DNA from: CAKZNE01 sp002695025
GTDB taxonomy: Bacteria > Bacteroidota > Bacteroidia > Flavobacteriales > Schleiferiaceae
Assembly (NCBI GenBank): GCA_913043285.1
Contig: CAJWML010000003.1
Coordinates: forward strand, 186,001 to 250,000
Direction: 5' to 3'
DNA: 64,000 nt
The translations under genes and the position numbers were made by a program. The notes beneath the pieces are model-generated. The model saw only the letters and a list, made by a program, of their open reading frames with translations. It ran no database searches and was not told the DNA's origin. Shown in pieces: positions 8,718 through 16,809 of the stretch (position 1 is its first letter; each line of letters begins with the position of its first letter).

Positions 8718-9262
8718 TACGGATCATCAGTGGAAAATATCGCGGCAAACGTATTATGGCGCCAAAGAACCTTCCGGTGCGACCTACTACGGATATGGCC
8801 AAGGAATCTCTTTTCAACATCCTGAACAACCACTTTTATTTTGATGAGCTCAAAGCCCTTGACTTGTTCAGTGGTACGGGCAATATCTCTTACGAGCTGG
8901 CCAGCCGCGGATGTACGGATATTATAGCCGTAGACAGCTCCAAGTTATGTGTGCGTTTTATCGATAAAACTTCGGAAGTATTGCAAACAGACGGATTGTT
9001 TCCGGTGCTATCCGATGTGTTTACCTTCCTGGATCGTGATTTTAACACCTACGACCTGATTTTTGCAGACCCGCCCTACGACTTTGAGTACTACGATAAA
9101 TTAGTGGACAAGATATTTCTCAAAAAGATGGTACGTGAAGATGGCCTTTTGGTAATAGAACACCAAAGCCGTTCAGACCTTTCGGAACTTCCTTACTTTC
9201 AGTCCAGCCGTAAATACGGGAACGTGCGTTTCAGCTTTTTTGGTCCCGAAGAAAACGAATGA
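8714..9262 (+). CDS. rsmD: 16S rRNA (guanine(966)-N(2))-methyltransferase RsmD
   Basis: This 182-residue protein begins with the RsmD opening (MIRIISGKYRGKRI, RPTTDMAKESLFNIL). It contains a SAM-binding motif (ALDLFSGTGNISYE, about residues 46-59) and the catalytic DPPYDF motif of N2/N6 methyltransferases. It methylates G966 of 16S rRNA during 30S assembly, with SAM as donor. The gene is third in the operon and overlaps DUF3822 by 4 bp. Its 3' end overlaps the convergent rdgB gene by 32 bp, with no terminator hairpin between them. Confidence 0.93.
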   Translation: MIRIISGKYRGKRIMAPKNLPVRPTTDMAKESLFNILNNHFYFDELKALDLFSGTGNISYELASRGCTDIIAVDSSKLCVRFIDKTSEVLQTDGLFPVLSDVFTFLDRDFNTYDLIFADPPYDFEYYDKLVDKIFLKKMVREDGLLVIEHQSRSDLSELPYFQSSRKYGNVRFSFFGPEENE

Positions 9263-9815
9263 ACTGACGGACAGCCTTCCCACGGTGGCTGATCTCATTT
9301 TTCTCGGAAGCGCTCATTTGTGCAAAGGTCTGATGGTAACCTTCCGGCTGGAATACCGGGTCGTAACCAAAGCCATCACTACCCTGCTCTGTTATGGTAA
9401 TACGCCCTTTAACCACGCCTTCAAAAAGATGCTCCTGCCCCCTCTCATCAATGTAAGCTATTACGGTACGGAAACGCGCCTGGCGGTCCAGTTTTTCTCC
9501 CAGTGCCTCCAGCAATTTTTGAATGTTGGCAGCCGCATCCGCTTCTTCTCCGGCATAACGCGCTGAATAAACCCCGGGAGCGCCATCCAGTGCTTCCACT
9601 TCCAGCCCAGTGTCATCAGCAAAGCAGGCCTCTCCCTTGTGCTGGTATAAGTATCGTGCCTTTATAAGGGCATTTTCCTCAAGAGTGGTTCCTGTTTCCG
9701 GGATGTCCTCATGCATCCCCAGCTCGGTGAGGGATTGTAGGGAGTAACCCTCGGGTAAAATGGCTTTAAGTTCCTTAGCCTTATGTTGGTTATGCGTGGC
9801 AAATATCAAGTTCAT
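9231..9815 (-). CDS. rdgB: Non-canonical purine NTP pyrophosphatase (RdgB/HAM1)
   Basis: This 194-residue protein has the full HAM1/ITPase layout: an N-terminal ATHNQHKAKEL motif for nucleotide binding, TGTTLEENALIKA, FADDTGLEV with the metal-binding acidic residues, APGVYSARYAG, and a C-terminal GFGYDPVF plus SHRGKA. It hydrolyses dITP, ITP and XTP to monophosphates to keep deaminated purines out of nucleic acids. It is downstream of the DUF6090-like gene with a 4-bp overlap, and its 3' end overlaps rsmD. Confidence 0.95.
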   Translation of the reverse strand: MNLIFATHNQHKAKELKAILPEGYSLQSLTELGMHEDIPETGTTLEENALIKARYLYQHKGEACFADDTGLEVEALDGAPGVYSARYAGEEADAAANIQKLLEALGEKLDRQARFRTVIAYIDERGQEHLFEGVVKGRITITEQGSDGFGYDPVFQPEGYHQTFAQMSASEKNEISHRGKAVRQFIRFLRDQKS

Positions 9816-10504
9816 ATTTCTTCTTGCAGTCTTTTGATTTCTTTATCCAGGCTTTTTCGGAGTTGAGCCAAAAAAGCCTTATGTGCATCACTAAGCATAT
9901 ATACCCCCTTCTTATAGATCACATAATTGGCCAATAAGTTTTGAAAGTGAGAGGATTGCAACAAATCTTGAGGCGGAAACTCCTTTACGGCAAAGCGAGG
10001 CTGCTCTTCGATGGCAAGCGCTGGAAAATTTTCCACCACATAGGGGATGAGTGAATTTAATATGAACTGGCGATCAATATTATTCCATTCTTCTACGTAA
10101 CTCCGCATATCGGTATAATAACGGATTATACTCAAATTGAGAGAATCATTACTCAATACCAGTTGCAAGTTCCCGGACCTGAGTTCCTGGAAGCCCACAT
10201 CCACCATGTTGAACATGCTATAAGAGGTAACACAGTCCAGGTACTTATCCAATGAGTCCAAAGGTGTTTCGTGGGTTACTTCCCTCATCTTCAAAGCACT
10301 TTGCTGGAATATCCTCAAAGCATACTGGTGACGCCAAAGATTAACAGAGTCCATTTCCAGGTTAGACTGAATCACCTTGAGAATCTCTATCTCCCGCTCC
10401 TGCTTTTGCCTTTGCTCGCGCAGCTCATTCATCAACAGGGAAAAGCTTACCCCAAGGGTTACTATGATGAGTTCCACTATAAAATACCCTGCACTCCTTT
10501 TCAT
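9812..10504 (-). CDS. DUF6090-like single-pass membrane protein
   Basis: This 230-residue protein has an N-terminal membrane helix (YFIVELIIVTLGVSFSLLMN) followed directly by a charged coiled-coil start (ELREQRQKQEREIEILK) and a helical domain. This outline matches the DUF6090-type proteins of Flavobacteriales, which have no known function. It sits between rlmH and rdgB. Its start touches the rlmH stop and its own stop overlaps rdgB by 4 bp, so it is translationally embedded between two housekeeping genes. Confidence 0.65.
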   Translation of the reverse strand: MKRSAGYFIVELIIVTLGVSFSLLMNELREQRQKQEREIEILKVIQSNLEMDSVNLWRHQYALRIFQQSALKMREVTHETPLDSLDKYLDCVTSYSMFNMVDVGFQELRSGNLQLVLSNDSLNLSIIRYYTDMRSYVEEWNNIDRQFILNSLIPYVVENFPALAIEEQPRFAVKEFPPQDLLQSSHFQNLLANYVIYKKGVYMLSDAHKAFLAQLRKSLDKEIKRLQEEI

Positions 10505-10977
10505 TATTGATGATGGTATGGTTCGTTCCTAAGTATGGTAAATGCCCTGTAAAGCTGTTCGGTAAATATCACCCGCACCATTTGGTGTGAAAACGTCATT
10601 TTGGAAAGGCTTATCCTTTCATTGGCCCGGCTGTATACAGACTCGTCAAAACCATAAGCCCCTCCTATTACAAATATGAGCTGTTTAAGGCCCCGGTTCA
10701 TAAGGTTCTGCAGGTGATCCGCAAAATCCACTGAAGAACGTTGCTTTCCATTTTCATCCAATAGTATTACGTGATCAGAAGGTTCTATATCACGCAGTAT
10801 CTGCTCCGCTTCCCTTTGTTTCACCTGTTCCGGAGAAAGATTACGGGTATTTTTCAGGTCAGGAATGGTTTTTATGGAAAATCCCAGGTAGTGATTGATG
10901 CGGGAATCGTATTCCTGTACCAGTTTCCGGATGCTGGGATCTTTGGTTTTACCGGTTTCCGTTAAAAGTATCTTCAC
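10504..10977 (-). CDS. rlmH: 23S rRNA (pseudouridine(1915)-N(3))-methyltransferase RlmH
   Basis: At 157 residues this matches the usual RlmH length. It shows the SPOUT-type SAM-binding knot: LLDENGKQRSS, FVIGGAYGF, and the C-terminal run ISLSKMTFSHQMVRVIFTEQ followed by LYRAFTILRNEPYHH. It methylates N3 of pseudouridine 1915 in helix 69 of 23S rRNA on assembled 70S ribosomes. It is first in a minus-strand unit with the DUF6090-like gene and rdgB, and is divergent from nadC with only about 40 bp between the starts. Confidence 0.95.
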   Translation of the reverse strand: MKILLTETGKTKDPSIRKLVQEYDSRINHYLGFSIKTIPDLKNTRNLSPEQVKQREAEQILRDIEPSDHVILLDENGKQRSSVDFADHLQNLMNRGLKQLIFVIGGAYGFDESVYSRANERISLSKMTFSHQMVRVIFTEQLYRAFTILRNEPYHHQ

Positions 10978-11018
10978 TGCGTTGAATCTTGGGGTAAAAG
11001 TTAAGTACTTTGCACCAT

Positions 11019-11867
11019 ATGTTAGAATTCCGCGACTATCTAAATGATTTCATCGAAAAAGCTATCGCAGAAGACGTTGGCAACGGTGATCATAGCAGCA
11101 ATTGTTGTATACCTGCCTCCGCAAGGGGCGCTGTACAACTTCTGGTAAAGGAAAATGGAGTCATAGCCGGCCTTGAAATTGCCCGGGAAATATTCCGGAA
11201 AGTTGATCCTTCGGTTGATGTGCAATTACTATTGCAGGATGGGGTGAAAGTCCGGCACGGTGACATTGCCTTACGGGCAGAAGGTCCGGAAAGATCACTC
11301 TTACGAGGTGAAAGACTGGCCCTCAATGTCTTACAACGCATGAGTGGCATTGCCACCCAAACGGCTAAAATGGCAGAGCTGATAAAGGGCACCCGGGCCA
11401 TTATCCTGGACACCCGTAAAACCACCCCCAATTTACGTTTCCTGGAAAAAATGGCCGTGCGCATGGGTGGCGGCCAAAATCACCGCATGGGCCTGTATGA
11501 TATGATCATGCTAAAGGATAATCACATAGACTTTGCCGGGGGCATCAAACCCGCTATAGAAAAGGCCCGCATATATATGGCGGAAAAAGGGCTGACCATT
11601 CCCATTGAAGTGGAAACCCGGAACATGAACGAACTGAAGGAGGTTCTGGATACTGGTGGTGTAGACCGGGTTATGTTTGATAATTTTACCGTTGAAGAAA
11701 CCTATAAAGCCGTAGAGCTCGTTAACCGAAAGCTGGAAACGGAATCTTCAGGAGGCATTACCGAAAAGACCATTCGCGCCTACGCTGAAACAGGTGTGGA
11801 CTTTATCTCTGTGGGAGCTCTAACACATTCTGTAAAAAGCCTGGATCTAAGCCTGAAGGCCATTTGA
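11019..11867 (+). CDS. nadC: Nicotinate-nucleotide pyrophosphorylase (carboxylating) NadC
   Basis: This quinolinate phosphoribosyltransferase converts quinolinate and PRPP to nicotinate mononucleotide in de novo NAD synthesis. Recognisable blocks are EDVGNGDHSS near the N-terminus, RMSGIAT, ILDTRKTTPNLR, GGGQNHRMGLYDMIMLKDNH, and ISVGALTHS at the end. I chose the ATG at 11019 (282 residues) over an in-frame TTG at 11010. A TACTTTG promoter-like string lies only six bases before the ATG, so the mRNA would have almost no leader. It starts an operon with the BrkB-type gene (4-bp gap) and the DUF2147 gene. Confidence 0.94.
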   Translation: MLEFRDYLNDFIEKAIAEDVGNGDHSSNCCIPASARGAVQLLVKENGVIAGLEIAREIFRKVDPSVDVQLLLQDGVKVRHGDIALRAEGPERSLLRGERLALNVLQRMSGIATQTAKMAELIKGTRAIILDTRKTTPNLRFLEKMAVRMGGGQNHRMGLYDMIMLKDNHIDFAGGIKPAIEKARIYMAEKGLTIPIEVETRNMNELKEVLDTGGVDRVMFDNFTVEETYKAVELVNRKLETESSGGITEKTIRAYAETGVDFISVGALTHSVKSLDLSLKAI

Positions 11868-11871
11868 CAAG

Positions 11872-12813
11872 ATGCTGCAACGTTTGCTTAACATATGGCA
11901 TGCTATAGAAGAACGTTCACGCGAAGTGGCATTGCCACTGTTTGAAGGGCTGAGCCTTTATGATGTGGCTACTTTCTTTTTCAAGGGAATTGCCAAAGGG
12001 CGTGTAACCAATAGGGCCGCCAGCATATCGTATAGTTTCTTCCTGGCTCTTTTCCCCGGTATTATCTTTCTTTTTTCGATGATCGCCTTCTTCCCCATAC
12101 ATGGTTTGGAAGAGGAAATATTTGAAATATTCCGAAGGGTATTGCCTCCGGATACGTATGAAGCCACCCGTAGCACCATAGAGGATATCCTTAAAAACCG
12201 GAGACCGGACTTGCTGTCTTTCGGTTTCTTTTTCGCCCTGATCTTTGCTACCAACGGCATTAACTCACTTATTTCCAATTTTAACGATACCGTTCATCAA
12301 TTGGAAACCCGTAGTTTCTGGCGGCAGCAACTGGTGGCTATTGGCCTTACCGCCCTGCTCTCTATCATGTTCATCCTGGTAGTAACCTTGCTTATATTCA
12401 GCTCTTCGGTACTTAACTCACTGCTGCTTTTTCTGCATCTGGATGTTATTTCACCCTTCATTATTGATTCTACCCGCTTCCTGATACTGGTTTTCCTGGT
12501 GCTGGTGGTTATTGCTTTTCTTTACAATTTTGGACCTTCCAAAAACCGCGAGTGGCGATTTATATCTCCGGGAGCTATCCTGGCTACAATGCTGATCATC
12601 CTCAGTTCGATAGGTTTCAGTTATTACGTCAGCCATTTTTCACAGTACAATAAGCTTTACGGGTCTATTGGAACACTAATTGTTATCTTGTTGTGGATCT
12701 ATATTAATGCCTTGGTGTTGATCATTGGCTTTGAACTGAACGCTAGCATCGCCTTTGCCAAGACATCGGCAAAAACGGAAAAACCAGAAATTGAAAACCA
12801 TTTTAACGACTAA
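11872..12813 (+). CDS. YihY/BrkB family inner membrane protein
   Basis: This 313-residue protein has about six membrane helices and the family's conserved segments: an N-terminal amphipathic FFKGIAKGRVTNRAASISYS leading into the first helix, FSMIAFFP, the FNDTVHQLETRSFWRQQL linker, and a C-terminal YGSIGTLIVILLWIYI. Members were once called ribonuclease BN by mistake; the true function is unsettled, with transport or envelope roles proposed. It lies 4 bp after nadC and 3 bp before the DUF2147 gene, so the three are likely co-transcribed. Confidence 0.87.
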   Translation: MLQRLLNIWHAIEERSREVALPLFEGLSLYDVATFFFKGIAKGRVTNRAASISYSFFLALFPGIIFLFSMIAFFPIHGLEEEIFEIFRRVLPPDTYEATRSTIEDILKNRRPDLLSFGFFFALIFATNGINSLISNFNDTVHQLETRSFWRQQLVAIGLTALLSIMFILVVTLLIFSSSVLNSLLLFLHLDVISPFIIDSTRFLILVFLVLVVIAFLYNFGPSKNREWRFISPGAILATMLIILSSIGFSYYVSHFSQYNKLYGSIGTLIVILLWIYINALVLIIGFELNASIAFAKTSAKTEKPEIENHFND

Positions 12814-12816
12814 ATT

Positions 12817-13257
12817 ATGAGAACACTTTTTGCAAGCTTTTTACTATTGGTGGGAACTTTAAGCGGCTTTGCCCAATCCGGTGATGCCATTCTTGGCACG
12901 TGGCTTACCGAAAAAAAGGATAGCAAAGTTCAGATCTACAAGAAAGGAGATAAATACTACGGTAAGATCCTCTGGATAAAGAATAATAAGAATGAAGATG
13001 GTAGCTCACCCAAGCTTGACTCCCAAAACCCCGACTCAAAACTCCGCAACCGCCCTATTGAAGGTATTAACATATTAACCGACCTGGAATGGGATGCTGA
13101 TGAAAAAGAGTGGAATGAAGGAGAAATCTATGACCCTCGTGGTGGTGACACCTACTCTATGTTTGCAAGGCTGGAAAATGAGAACACTTTATACCTTAAA
13201 GGCTTCATAGGCTTTTCCCTGATTGGCCGCAGCACTATCTGGACCAGGGTTAAGTAA
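12817..13257 (+). CDS. DUF2147 family exported protein
   Basis: This 146-residue protein has a clear signal peptide (FASFLLLVGTLSGFAQS, cleavage near residue 20). A small beta-barrel domain typical of DUF2147 follows, starting with ILGTWLTEKKDSKVQIYKKG and ending with the family's GFIGFSLIGRSTIWTR. DUF2147 proteins are lipocalin-sized periplasmic proteins of unknown function. Here it is the last gene of the nadC operon. Its last 8 bp overlap the 3' end of the convergent pseI gene. Confidence 0.85.
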   Translation: MRTLFASFLLLVGTLSGFAQSGDAILGTWLTEKKDSKVQIYKKGDKYYGKILWIKNNKNEDGSSPKLDSQNPDSKLRNRPIEGINILTDLEWDADEKEWNEGEIYDPRGGDTYSMFARLENENTLYLKGFIGFSLIGRSTIWTRVK

Positions 13258-14293
13258 AATGTAAAGTACCAAGAGGTGTTCCTCTGTCAATATTCATCGT
13301 TGACCTTTTCCCGAGCACCTGGTTCAGATGTTTCGGATGCAATCCATAACCTGGCCTGATGGAGCGAACATTTTCCTCGGTGAATACCTCACCCTTTTTT
13401 ATATTCTTTACCACAAATAAGGATCGGGCAAACTTTCGATTTTTTTGGACTTTTTCACTCAATTCATAAGTCACTTTCCCGAGTGCCTTCTCAGCGTCTC
13501 TTACGGCATCAACCATCGACTTAAAACCGGTAGGGTCTAATGAGAAATCGGCATCTGGTCCACCAATGCTACGGTCCAAAATAAAGTGTTTTTCAATAAC
13601 TTTTCCTCCCAGCGAAGTAGCCACAATTGGAACCGTATTGCCCTCGGTATGGTCTGAAAGTCCTACCTGAACCCCAAATTTGTCCTTCATGTCCAGCATG
13701 GTTCTAAGGTTAGCTAATTCAATGGGGGCGGGGTAGGCAGAAGTACATTTAAGGATAATAATATCTTCATTACCGGCTTTGCGGCAGGTTTCCACGGCCA
13801 ACTCAATATCTTCAAAGGTGGCTATACCCGTACTGATAATCACAGGTTTCTTTTTTGACGCCACATATTCTATGAGTGGGATATCCTGTATTTCAAAAGA
13901 AGCAATTTTGTAAGCTGGAGTATGTAGCTCTTCAAGTAAATCTACCGCGGTTTTATCAAAAGGTGAAGAGAAACAAACAAGTCCCTCCTCTTTAGCAACT
14001 GCAAAAAGCTCCTTATGCCACTCCCAGGGAGTGTAAGCTTGCTTATACAAATCATATAAGGTCCTGCCATCCCAAAGCGTTCCCTGATCAATTTGAAAGT
14101 ATTTATTATCACAATCTATAGTGATGGTATCAGGGGTATACGTTTGCAGCTTTATGGCGTCAGCACCAGCTTTTTTTGCCGCTCTTATGGTGTCAATAGC
14201 TATTTGTTTATCATGGTTATGATTAGCCGAAAGCTCCGCGATAATAAAAGATGGGCTCTCATCAGACACTGTAAAACCACCTATTTCAATCAT
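13250..14293 (-). CDS. pseI: Pseudaminic acid synthase PseI (NeuB family)
   Basis: This 347-residue protein is a NeuB-type barrel (about residues 1-270) followed by a C-terminal SAF (antifreeze-like) domain with KGEVFTEENVRSIRPGYGL. It condenses the released 2,4-diamido-2,4,6-trideoxy-altrose with phosphoenolpyruvate to give pseudaminic acid. The segment TLYDLYKQAYTPWEWH separates PseI from sialic and legionaminic acid synthases in my reading, and ELSANHNHD plus HFILDRSIGGPDADFSLDP support the family. It is the last gene of the six-gene Pse unit and overlaps the formyltransferase gene by 4 bp. Confidence 0.92.
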   Translation of the reverse strand: MIEIGGFTVSDESPSFIIAELSANHNHDKQIAIDTIRAAKKAGADAIKLQTYTPDTITIDCDNKYFQIDQGTLWDGRTLYDLYKQAYTPWEWHKELFAVAKEEGLVCFSSPFDKTAVDLLEELHTPAYKIASFEIQDIPLIEYVASKKKPVIISTGIATFEDIELAVETCRKAGNEDIIILKCTSAYPAPIELANLRTMLDMKDKFGVQVGLSDHTEGNTVPIVATSLGGKVIEKHFILDRSIGGPDADFSLDPTGFKSMVDAVRDAEKALGKVTYELSEKVQKNRKFARSLFVVKNIKKGEVFTEENVRSIRPGYGLHPKHLNQVLGKRSTMNIDRGTPLGTLHFT

Positions 14294-15153
14294 TTTAATA
14301 CATCGTTTTTTTTGAGGGATATCCCTTCTCTGATACTCATTAACTTAATTGCCCCATTAGGACACTTTATTACGGGAACCGGGCTGGTTTCAAGTATTAA
14401 CCCATTAGGGTCATCCTGATTAAACCCCAGATCTGAATCATCTACCTTATCGATTACGATCTTTTTTTCTTGATACCAACTGAATGCTCCCGGATAAGGT
14501 GCTGCCTGAGCCCTCACCCAATTCCTGATTCGATCTTTTTGCCAGTTCCAATCAATAAGGCCATCGGCAGGTGTTCTTTTACCAAAAAAAGTTGCTTTGC
14601 TATTATCCTGCTTCCTAAGCTCAACGTTTTGGGTAGAGAATTTCTCAATTACCCCACTGACCATGTCGGGGTAAAGATTCTCAAATTTTTGTAAAATATC
14701 AGCTCCTGTATCTTCAGCTTGGACGGGAACTTCATTTTGTAAAACAATATCCCCGGTATCACACCCCTCATCAATAAGATGTGCTGTAACTCCGGTTTTC
14801 ATTTCGCCATTAATGATCGCCCAGACATGGGGTGTTCGCCCACGGTATTTGGGAAGTAAGCTCCCATGGAAATTTACAATATGGGGAAAACGCCTAATCA
14901 GATCAGATTCAATAAGAAAGAGATAATTTATGGATAAGACCAAATCGGCCTGTATAGCATGGGTCTCCAGAAATGCCAGTAGATTTCCTTTCCTTGGATT
15001 TCCCTTAAATAGTGGAATATCCGAATCTCCGGCCAGCTTTACTATGTTTTGTGAACTACTATCAGTAGCAATAAAGACAGGTTTATAATCGTGTACAAAG
15101 CGATTTAAAACTTCATACCCAAGCTTACCTGATGCCAAAAAACCCAACCTCAT
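14290..15153 (-). CDS. N10-formyltetrahydrofolate-dependent formyltransferase of the Pse cluster
   Basis: This 287-residue protein has the formyltransferase catalytic triad: Asn94 and His96 in VNFHGSLLPKYRG, and Asp132 in DEGCDTGD. The C-terminal part (YPGAFSWY, and a small barrel) resembles sugar N-formyltransferases and Fmt. It lies between pseG and pseI, overlapping both by 4 bp. No GNAT acetyltransferase (PseH) is present in the cluster. I infer that it formylates the 4-amino group of the UDP-linked intermediate in place of PseH, giving an N-formyl Pse derivative. It is too short and too embedded to be the housekeeping Fmt. Alternative acceptors, such as the finished sugar, remain possible. 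Confidence 0.8.
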   Translation of the reverse strand: MRLGFLASGKLGYEVLNRFVHDYKPVFIATDSSSQNIVKLAGDSDIPLFKGNPRKGNLLAFLETHAIQADLVLSINYLFLIESDLIRRFPHIVNFHGSLLPKYRGRTPHVWAIINGEMKTGVTAHLIDEGCDTGDIVLQNEVPVQAEDTGADILQKFENLYPDMVSGVIEKFSTQNVELRKQDNSKATFFGKRTPADGLIDWNWQKDRIRNWVRAQAAPYPGAFSWYQEKKIVIDKVDDSDLGFNQDDPNGLILETSPVPVIKCPNGAIKLMSIREGISLKKNDVLK

Positions 15154-16133
15154 GAGGCAAGGGATTTAAAATGCTCCAAAATTCGCTCGCCCGATAACCC
15201 ATCTATACATTCAGATTGATTTTTTAGGATACTCAAAATTTTAGTTTCCGATAGATTACTCATACAATTTAGCAACTTTTCCTGCTCAAAGTTACCGGCA
15301 TCTTCAAAAACCTGTTTCTTTTTAAAACCCTCGTATATAGTCTTCTGGTTATCTACGTAATAGCCACTAATGATTGGCACTCCAACCGCTATGGCTTCAA
15401 ACAATATCCCACTACTTGGCACAACCACAAGATCTGAGGATTCCATTTCTCTTTTCATGTCCGGTGCACCTATATTCTGCAGTATTTTAACGTCTACTTT
15501 AAGCCGGTCTATATAGGCTATCAATTCCGATTGAAAGGCATAAGCACCTCCTATAATTATGGTAAAAGACAGATCTTTACGATGAAGAGCCTGAAGAGTC
15601 GATAAGGTTAAATTTTGAGGATCAGCTCCACCAAAGCATATCAGTATATTTTTTATTGGAATACCAGGCCGCACATGACTTGGTTCCAAGAAAGCTGGCC
15701 TCAATAGCGCATAAGAAGGACCTAATAAGAAACGGGTTTCAGGATTCGTGCTATAGTCCTTTTGTGAAATGCCTGGCGCATGATTCAGAATTGAATCCAC
15801 ATCATACTCTCCCCTTCCAAAGTCATCTATATAGAACAACTTAGCTCTGGATTTTACCTGATGCTGATATTCAATATCAAAATGATAGCCATCCAACACA
15901 ACAATATCCGAAGCTTTTAAAGAACTGATGAAGGTAAATTCATCTTTGAGAATATTTACTTCAAAACCTTCGCTGTCAATATAGTTCCCGGTAAAGTCAT
16001 TGGATATTCGAAGGTTAAAGGTGATCTTAAAGTCATTTTTCAACATGTGTGCTAAGGACAAACACCGCACAACATGTCCCAAACCGATTTGCCCATTTCC
16101 GTCAACACGTATTTTTATCTGTTTAGGAATCAC
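15150..16133 (-). CDS. pseG: UDP-2,4-diamido-2,4,6-trideoxy-altropyranose hydrolase PseG
   Basis: This 327-residue GT-B-fold nucleotide-sugar hydrolase has the GQIGLGHVVRCLSLA glycine-rich start (about residues 14-28), ILICFGGADPQN in the middle, and a C-terminal UDP-binding region (VVVPSSGILFEAIAVGVPII). PseG removes UDP from the bis-amidated altrose so that PseI can act. It overlaps pseF by 11 bp and the formyltransferase gene by 4 bp. If the pathway uses a 4-formamido sugar, this enzyme should accept that group in place of acetamido. Confidence 0.9.
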   Translation of the reverse strand: MIPKQIKIRVDGNGQIGLGHVVRCLSLAHMLKNDFKITFNLRISNDFTGNYIDSEGFEVNILKDEFTFISSLKASDIVVLDGYHFDIEYQHQVKSRAKLFYIDDFGRGEYDVDSILNHAPGISQKDYSTNPETRFLLGPSYALLRPAFLEPSHVRPGIPIKNILICFGGADPQNLTLSTLQALHRKDLSFTIIIGGAYAFQSELIAYIDRLKVDVKILQNIGAPDMKREMESSDLVVVPSSGILFEAIAVGVPIISGYYVDNQKTIYEGFKKKQVFEDAGNFEQEKLLNCMSNLSETKILSILKNQSECIDGLSGERILEHFKSLAS

Positions 16134-16809
16134 TAAGTTGATATTTAGCTTCAGCTATCTTCCAATCTGACTCATTATCAATATCCTGCACCTCGGTCTC
16201 GGCTAATATTATAGCCCCGCTCATTTCCGAAAATAATCTCGGGTCCGCTAAAAATTTTTTACAATCCAACCAGTAAAACTGTCCCGCGTCATGATAAGCA
16301 AGAGGTAGATCCTGCGAACGGGAATTCAGATGCTCCGGCCAATTCATTTTTACCTTGTTTCCTTCCAGTTTTAACGAACGCCAAATTGGATAACTGAAAG
16401 GGGTAACTGGCAAAACCGTAGTAAAATAATTATCTACTAATAGCGATTTTGCTTCATGCAGATTGTTCTCTTTAATCAGAGGAGCCGTAGGATATATGCA
16501 ACAGATAAAATCAAAAGATCTATTTTGGCTCTCATAAGAAGTTATCACTTCTACAATAACATCTGCGGTTGATGAATGATCATCCGCATTTTCGCTGCTT
16601 CGCATAAATGGAACTTTAGCTCCATATTTTTTGGCCACCTTTGCAATTTCTTCATCATCGGTAGATACCATTACCTCATCAAACAAACCTGAGTTAAGAG
16701 CTACTTCAATGGAATAAGCAATGATTGGTTTTCCTAAAAACTCTTTGATGTTCTTGCGCGGAATGCGCTTACTTCCTCCCCGTGCAGGTATGACAGCCAG
16801 TGATTTCAT
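16123..16809 (-). CDS. pseF: CMP-pseudaminic acid cytidylyltransferase PseF
   Basis: This 228-residue protein has the CMP-nonulosonate synthetase signature LAVIPARGGSKRIPRKNI at its N-terminus, STDDEEIA, and the C-terminal IDNESDWKIAE motif. It activates the nonulosonic acid with CTP for transfer. It overlaps pseC by 4 bp and pseG by 11 bp. Within the NeuA superfamily the assignment to PseF rests mainly on its neighbours PseB, PseC, PseG and PseI. Confidence 0.9.
   Translation of the reverse strand: MKSLAVIPARGGSKRIPRKNIKEFLGKPIIAYSIEVALNSGLFDEVMVSTDDEEIAKVAKKYGAKVPFMRSSENADDHSSTADVIVEVITSYESQNRSFDFICCIYPTAPLIKENNLHEAKSLLVDNYFTTVLPVTPFSYPIWRSLKLEGNKVKMNWPEHLNSRSQDLPLAYHDAGQFYWLDCKKFLADPRLFSEMSGAIILAETEVQDIDNESDWKIAEAKYQLSDS

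Noticed and set aside
14290..15153. The formyltransferase as housekeeping methionyl-tRNA formyltransferase (fmt)
   Set aside because: The length (287) is a little short for Fmt (about 310), the C-terminal part does not look like the tRNA-binding domain, and it is embedded by 4-bp overlaps in the Pse pathway.
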